Origin: Rhodospirillaceae bacterium
Lineage (GTDB): Bacteria; Pseudomonadota; Alphaproteobacteria; Rhodospirillales; Magnetovibrionaceae
DNA: 7,539 nucleotides
Assembly: GCA_029883045.1 (NCBI GenBank)
Contig: JAOUJU010000080.1
Span: 1 to 7,539 of the forward strand
Direction of reading: 5' to 3'
Shown: in pieces, positions 5,255-7,539 of the stretch
Position numbering within the stretch: position 1 is the first letter of the stretch
How the letters are laid out: every line of letters begins with the position of its first letter
Program-made: the position numbers and the translations under genes
The notes under the pieces: model-generated
What the model saw: only the letters and a program-made list of their open reading frames with translations
Told to the model about the DNA's origin: nothing
The model's database searches: none

Positions 5255-6919
5255 CTATCTTGCCAGAATTACCCGATTACGCCCGCCGTGCTTGGCTTCG
5301 TAAAGGGCTTTGTCGGCAGCATCGGAAAGCGATGAAATGCTATCAAAGGCCGGGAACTCAGCTATGCCGCAACTAAGTGTTACTGAAAAATCCTTTGTAT
5401 CGGTGTGAAAAACAATCTCGGAAAAGGCTTGGCGTATTTGGTTGAATACATTTTCGGCCTCTTCGATTGTGGCCCCAGAAAGAATGGCTGCAAATTCCTC
5501 GCCCCCCATTCGACCAATTATATCAGCACCACGTAAACGTTGGCGCATCAATCGGGCAAGGGATTTAATTACCTTGTCGCCAACAGCATGGCCGTAGGTA
5601 TCGTTCACATTTTTGAAATGATCAATATCAAGTGCGGCCATAGCGATTGAATGGTTCAAGCGTTTGGCGCGTTCAATTTCATTTTCTATCATCTGTTTTG
5701 TTGTGGTGTGATTGTACAGGCCTGTCATGCTGTCTTTAACCATAAGCGAGCGTAATTCACGAAAGCGCGAAGCACGTATACGAACGGCCGTTATAAGATG
5801 TTTTGGCTTTATTGGTTTGGTTAAAAAATCATCGCCACCCAATTCCATGGCAGAAAGTTGTTTTTCAACATCAAGTTCGCCTGAAAGAAAAACAATGGGT
5901 ATTGCGTCAAATGCTTCTTGTTGGCGAATAATTGCCGCAACTTCGTGGCCTTCGCAGTCTGGCATATAAAGATCCAACAATATTAGTTCTGGGGCAAAAT
6001 CGTTAAGCGCATCAATAACTTCCATAGGGTCATTTAATGCTCTGGTGGTCATGCCAGCGCCCTGCAAAACCAATTCGGTATGATGTGACAAACTTTCGTC
6101 ATCATCTATAACCAAAACCCTGAATGGGTCTGAATCACCATCGGATGTTACCAAATCCAGAACATTGACCATATCGGCCATATCAACTGGTTTGATAAGA
6201 TAATTTTTAGCGCCCGCCCGCACCGCGCCTAGCCTATGGTGCATATCGTCAATTTCAGAATGAATAATTATTGGACAATCAAGATTTCCAGCGCCATGCA
6301 TATCTGAAATTAATTTCAATGCACTTTCTGAATCTCCATCAAAAACTATGTCGGATATAAGCGCAAACGGTTTGCTTTTATTTATTGCCTCAGCCAAATC
6401 GTTGGGATGGGAAACCCCAACGGCCAAAAAACCAAAATGCTCAAGCTCATTAACGATTTGTGACTGAATTTTTTTATCACCCTCAAGCACTATCACCTTG
6501 CGGATTGTTCTGTCTTCTATTGAGCCTTGCTCAATGTCACCGTTTTCGTGGCTGCGTGGTTTTTCCATCCTGATGTCTGGATGAACGCTTGATTTTCGTA
6601 AATCATCCAACCTGCTATTTAAATAAACGCCAATTTCAGAATTGTATTTATTTTCTTCAATGGATTTATTGCAAGCATCTTCCATTTCGCGGGCTACCAT
6701 CGATACATCTTTGAAGCCAAATGTTGCACCAGAACCAGCAAGTTTATGTATAAGTGCGCGCACGGCTAAAACTGTTTCGGCTATAGCCTTTTCATCGCTA
6801 GCGCCTAACATTGCAGCTACATGGTCAGATATTTCGGCAATCTTACCTTCTAGTTGTTGGGCATAGGCCGACCTTAGGGCGGCCATTTTTTCCTCAACCG
6901 TTAGATTATTATTGGCCAT
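5255..6919 (-). CDS. PleD-like diguanylate cyclase with HPt-REC-REC-GGDEF architecture
   Basis: A 554-residue soluble signalling protein. Domains in order are an HPt (about 8-113) with IHKLAGSGATFGF (57-69) and phosphorylatable H58; receiver 1 (about 140-258) with D190 as acceptor, S221 and K243 but only E146 and D148 in the acidic pocket; receiver 2 (about 266-384) with canonical D272, D273, D316, S346 and K368; and a GGDEF domain (about 395-554). The catalytic motif is GGEEF (472-476), with an inhibitory RGAD I-site (463-466) exactly five residues before it. The enzyme should therefore make c-di-GMP from two GTP and be feedback-inhibited. Caulobacter PleD is REC-REC-GGDEF, so the HPt is an addition. 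The start at 6919 has GGAG (6928-6931) eight bases upstream and lies inside the end of the preceding receiver gene. A longer in-frame start at 6955 would overlap that gene further and is less likely. Confidence 0.94.
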   Translation of the reverse strand: MANNNLTVEEKMAALRSAYAQQLEGKIAEISDHVAAMLGASDEKAIAETVLAVRALIHKLAGSGATFGFKDVSMVAREMEDACNKSIEENKYNSEIGVYLNSRLDDLRKSSVHPDIRMEKPRSHENGDIEQGSIEDRTIRKVIVLEGDKKIQSQIVNELEHFGFLAVGVSHPNDLAEAINKSKPFALISDIVFDGDSESALKLISDMHGAGNLDCPIIIHSEIDDMHHRLGAVRAGAKNYLIKPVDMADMVNVLDLVTSDGDSDPFRVLVIDDDESLSHHTELVLQGAGMTTRALNDPMEVIDALNDFAPELILLDLYMPDCEGHEVAAIIRQQEAFDAIPIVFLSGELDVEKQLSAMELGGDDFLTKPIKPKHLITAVRIRASRFRELRSLMVKDSMTGLYNHTTTKQMIENEIERAKRLNHSIAMAALDIDHFKNVNDTYGHAVGDKVIKSLARLMRQRLRGADIIGRMGGEEFAAILSGATIEEAENVFNQIRQAFSEIVFHTDTKDFSVTLSCGIAEFPAFDSISSLSDAADKALYEAKHGGRNRVILAR

Positions 6920-7295
6920 TATCTGCGCTCCATATTTCGCGTACCTGCTGGGCAAGCGTCATTGGGTCAAACGGTTTAGGTATAACATCTGCCGCGCCCA
7001 ATTCCTTGTAGCGCTGCAAATCAGAGGGCATAACCTTGGCAGTCATAAATATGGCAGTGGTTTTTTCCAATTGCGGTATTTCACGCAAACTTGCCAACGT
7101 CGTTGGCCCGTCCATTCCCGGCATCATTACGTCCAATAAAATAAGGTCAGGGTTAAAGTCCGGACCCTTAGCAATGGCCTCATCTCCAGAGCTGCACACC
7201 TCTAGTGTGTATCCGCCTACCATTTCCAGTGCCATACGGGCAACCGTCTGGATATCAGGGTCATCTTCTACGTAAAGTATTTTTGCAAGTTCCAT
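6909..7295 (-). CDS. Stand-alone response regulator receiver (CheY/DivK type)
   Basis: A 128-residue protein that is a single receiver domain with no output domain. The acidic pocket is E10, D11 and D12 (YVEDDPD, 8-14), the phospho-acceptor is D55 in LILLDVMMPGMDG (51-63), the switch residue is T85 (IFMTAK, 82-87) and the conserved Lys is K107 (IPKPFD, 105-110). All key residues are intact. Such proteins pass phosphate or act by protein contact, as CheY and DivK do. Its 3' end overlaps the HPt-REC-REC-GGDEF gene by 11 bases, so the two are translationally coupled and a shared phosphorelay is likely, with the neighbour's HPt as a plausible partner. A TTG at 7304 would add three residues, but the ATG at 7295 begins the usual receiver N-terminus. 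The ribosome site is weak (AGG about ten bases away). Confidence 0.93.
   Translation of the reverse strand: MELAKILYVEDDPDIQTVARMALEMVGGYTLEVCSSGDEAIAKGPDFNPDLILLDVMMPGMDGPTTLASLREIPQLEKTTAIFMTAKVMPSDLQRYKELGAADVIPKPFDPMTLAQQVREIWSADNGQ
6928..6931 (-). promoter_or_regulatory. Shine-Dalgarno site that decides the cyclase start
   Basis: GGAG on the minus strand lies eight bases before the ATG at 6917-6919. It is inside the coding end of the receiver gene and favours this start over the in-frame ATG at 6955. Confidence 0.65.
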
Positions 7296-7322
7296 GCTTA
7301 ACAAACCTAGCTATTTTTGCCC

Positions 7323-7538
7323 TTACCCGGAGATAATTTTCTCAACTCGGGAAATAATCATATCATGTGTAACACGTGATTTTATCATTATATCATTAAC
7401 TTTTATATTATCCGGTATCTGGGTTTCATCTGTTGTAAAAATAATTATTTCTGGGCCATTTTTCATTAAGCTAATATCGCCAAGAAAATCCAACTCGTTT
7501 TTGTTGTTGCCTTCGACCCCTAGAACAATAACACCAAT
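7323..7538 (-). CDS. C-terminal part of a receiver-like protein (partial at window edge)
   Basis: A minus-strand frame is open from the window edge to a TAA at 7323-7325, giving the last 71 residues of a protein. The pattern resembles the second half of a receiver domain: a hydrophobic strand IGVIVLGVEG (1-10), a helix, a strand ending in IIIFTTDE (31-38) where the switch Thr would sit, then NDIMIKS (48-54) with K53 at the conserved Lys position and a final helix DMIISRVEKII (59-69). On this alignment the phospho-acceptor Asp at the end of the first strand is replaced by G7, so it may be a pseudo-receiver. It ends 27 bases before the stand-alone receiver on the same strand and probably shares its operon. 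It could be a small receiver or the tail of a larger hybrid kinase. The reading frame is convincing; the family call is tentative. Confidence 0.6.
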   Translation of the reverse strand: MGVIVLGVEGNNKNELDFLGDISLMKNGPEIIIFTTDETQIPDNIKVNDIMIKSRVTHDMIISRVEKIISG

Positions 7539-7539
7539 A

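Noticed and set aside
7296..7304. TTG start for the stand-alone receiver
   Set aside because: It adds three residues before the normal receiver N-terminus and has no better ribosome site than the ATG at 7295.

Overview
The window looks like chromosomal DNA of an A+T-leaning Gram-negative bacterium, most likely an alphaproteobacterium. The evidence is a PleD-like diguanylate cyclase beside a DivK-like single receiver, a UbiX flavin prenyltransferase of the kind used for ubiquinone synthesis, a GmhB-type HAD phosphatase of the kind used for LPS heptose, and the general protein style. This is inference from gene content; there is no rRNA or tRNA here to confirm it. I see no mobile element, CRISPR array or phage gene.

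Layout. Positions 1-38 hold what may be the last codons of an upstream gene, overlapping ubiX (35-622) through an ATGA junction. An A+T-rich spacer with one dyad follows, then an unrecognised single-pass membrane protein (884-1558). Positions 1559-1926 carry no convincing protein gene. They contain a G+C-richer, highly foldable segment closed by a perfect 12-bp stem (1589-1699), a three-copy GCTTAA-like repeat (1838-1857) and a good sigma70-type promoter (1860-1887) reading into nadA. nadA (1927-2949) and nadC (2949-3821) overlap by one base and give two steps of de novo NAD synthesis. No nadB or nadX is present in the window. Downstream on the same strand lie an SDR-fold protein that has lost its catalytic Tyr and Lys (3880-4557) and a HAD-IIIA phosphatase with an altered zinc loop (4569-5252).

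The right third is on the minus strand and converges on the NAD block with only two bases between stop codons. It is a signalling cluster read from right to left: the C-terminal part of a receiver-like protein (7323-7538, running off the window), a stand-alone CheY/DivK-type receiver (6909-7295), and a 554-residue HPt-REC-REC-GGDEF protein (5255-6919) translated from inside the end of the previous gene. Together they look like a phosphorelay ending in c-di-GMP synthesis.

The points most worth a second look are the HPt fused onto a PleD-like cyclase with the usual roles of its two receivers apparently exchanged, the receiver-like partner that seems to lack its phospho-acceptor Asp, the catalytically dead SDR kept beside nadAC, and the structured element with adjacent repeats upstream of nadA.
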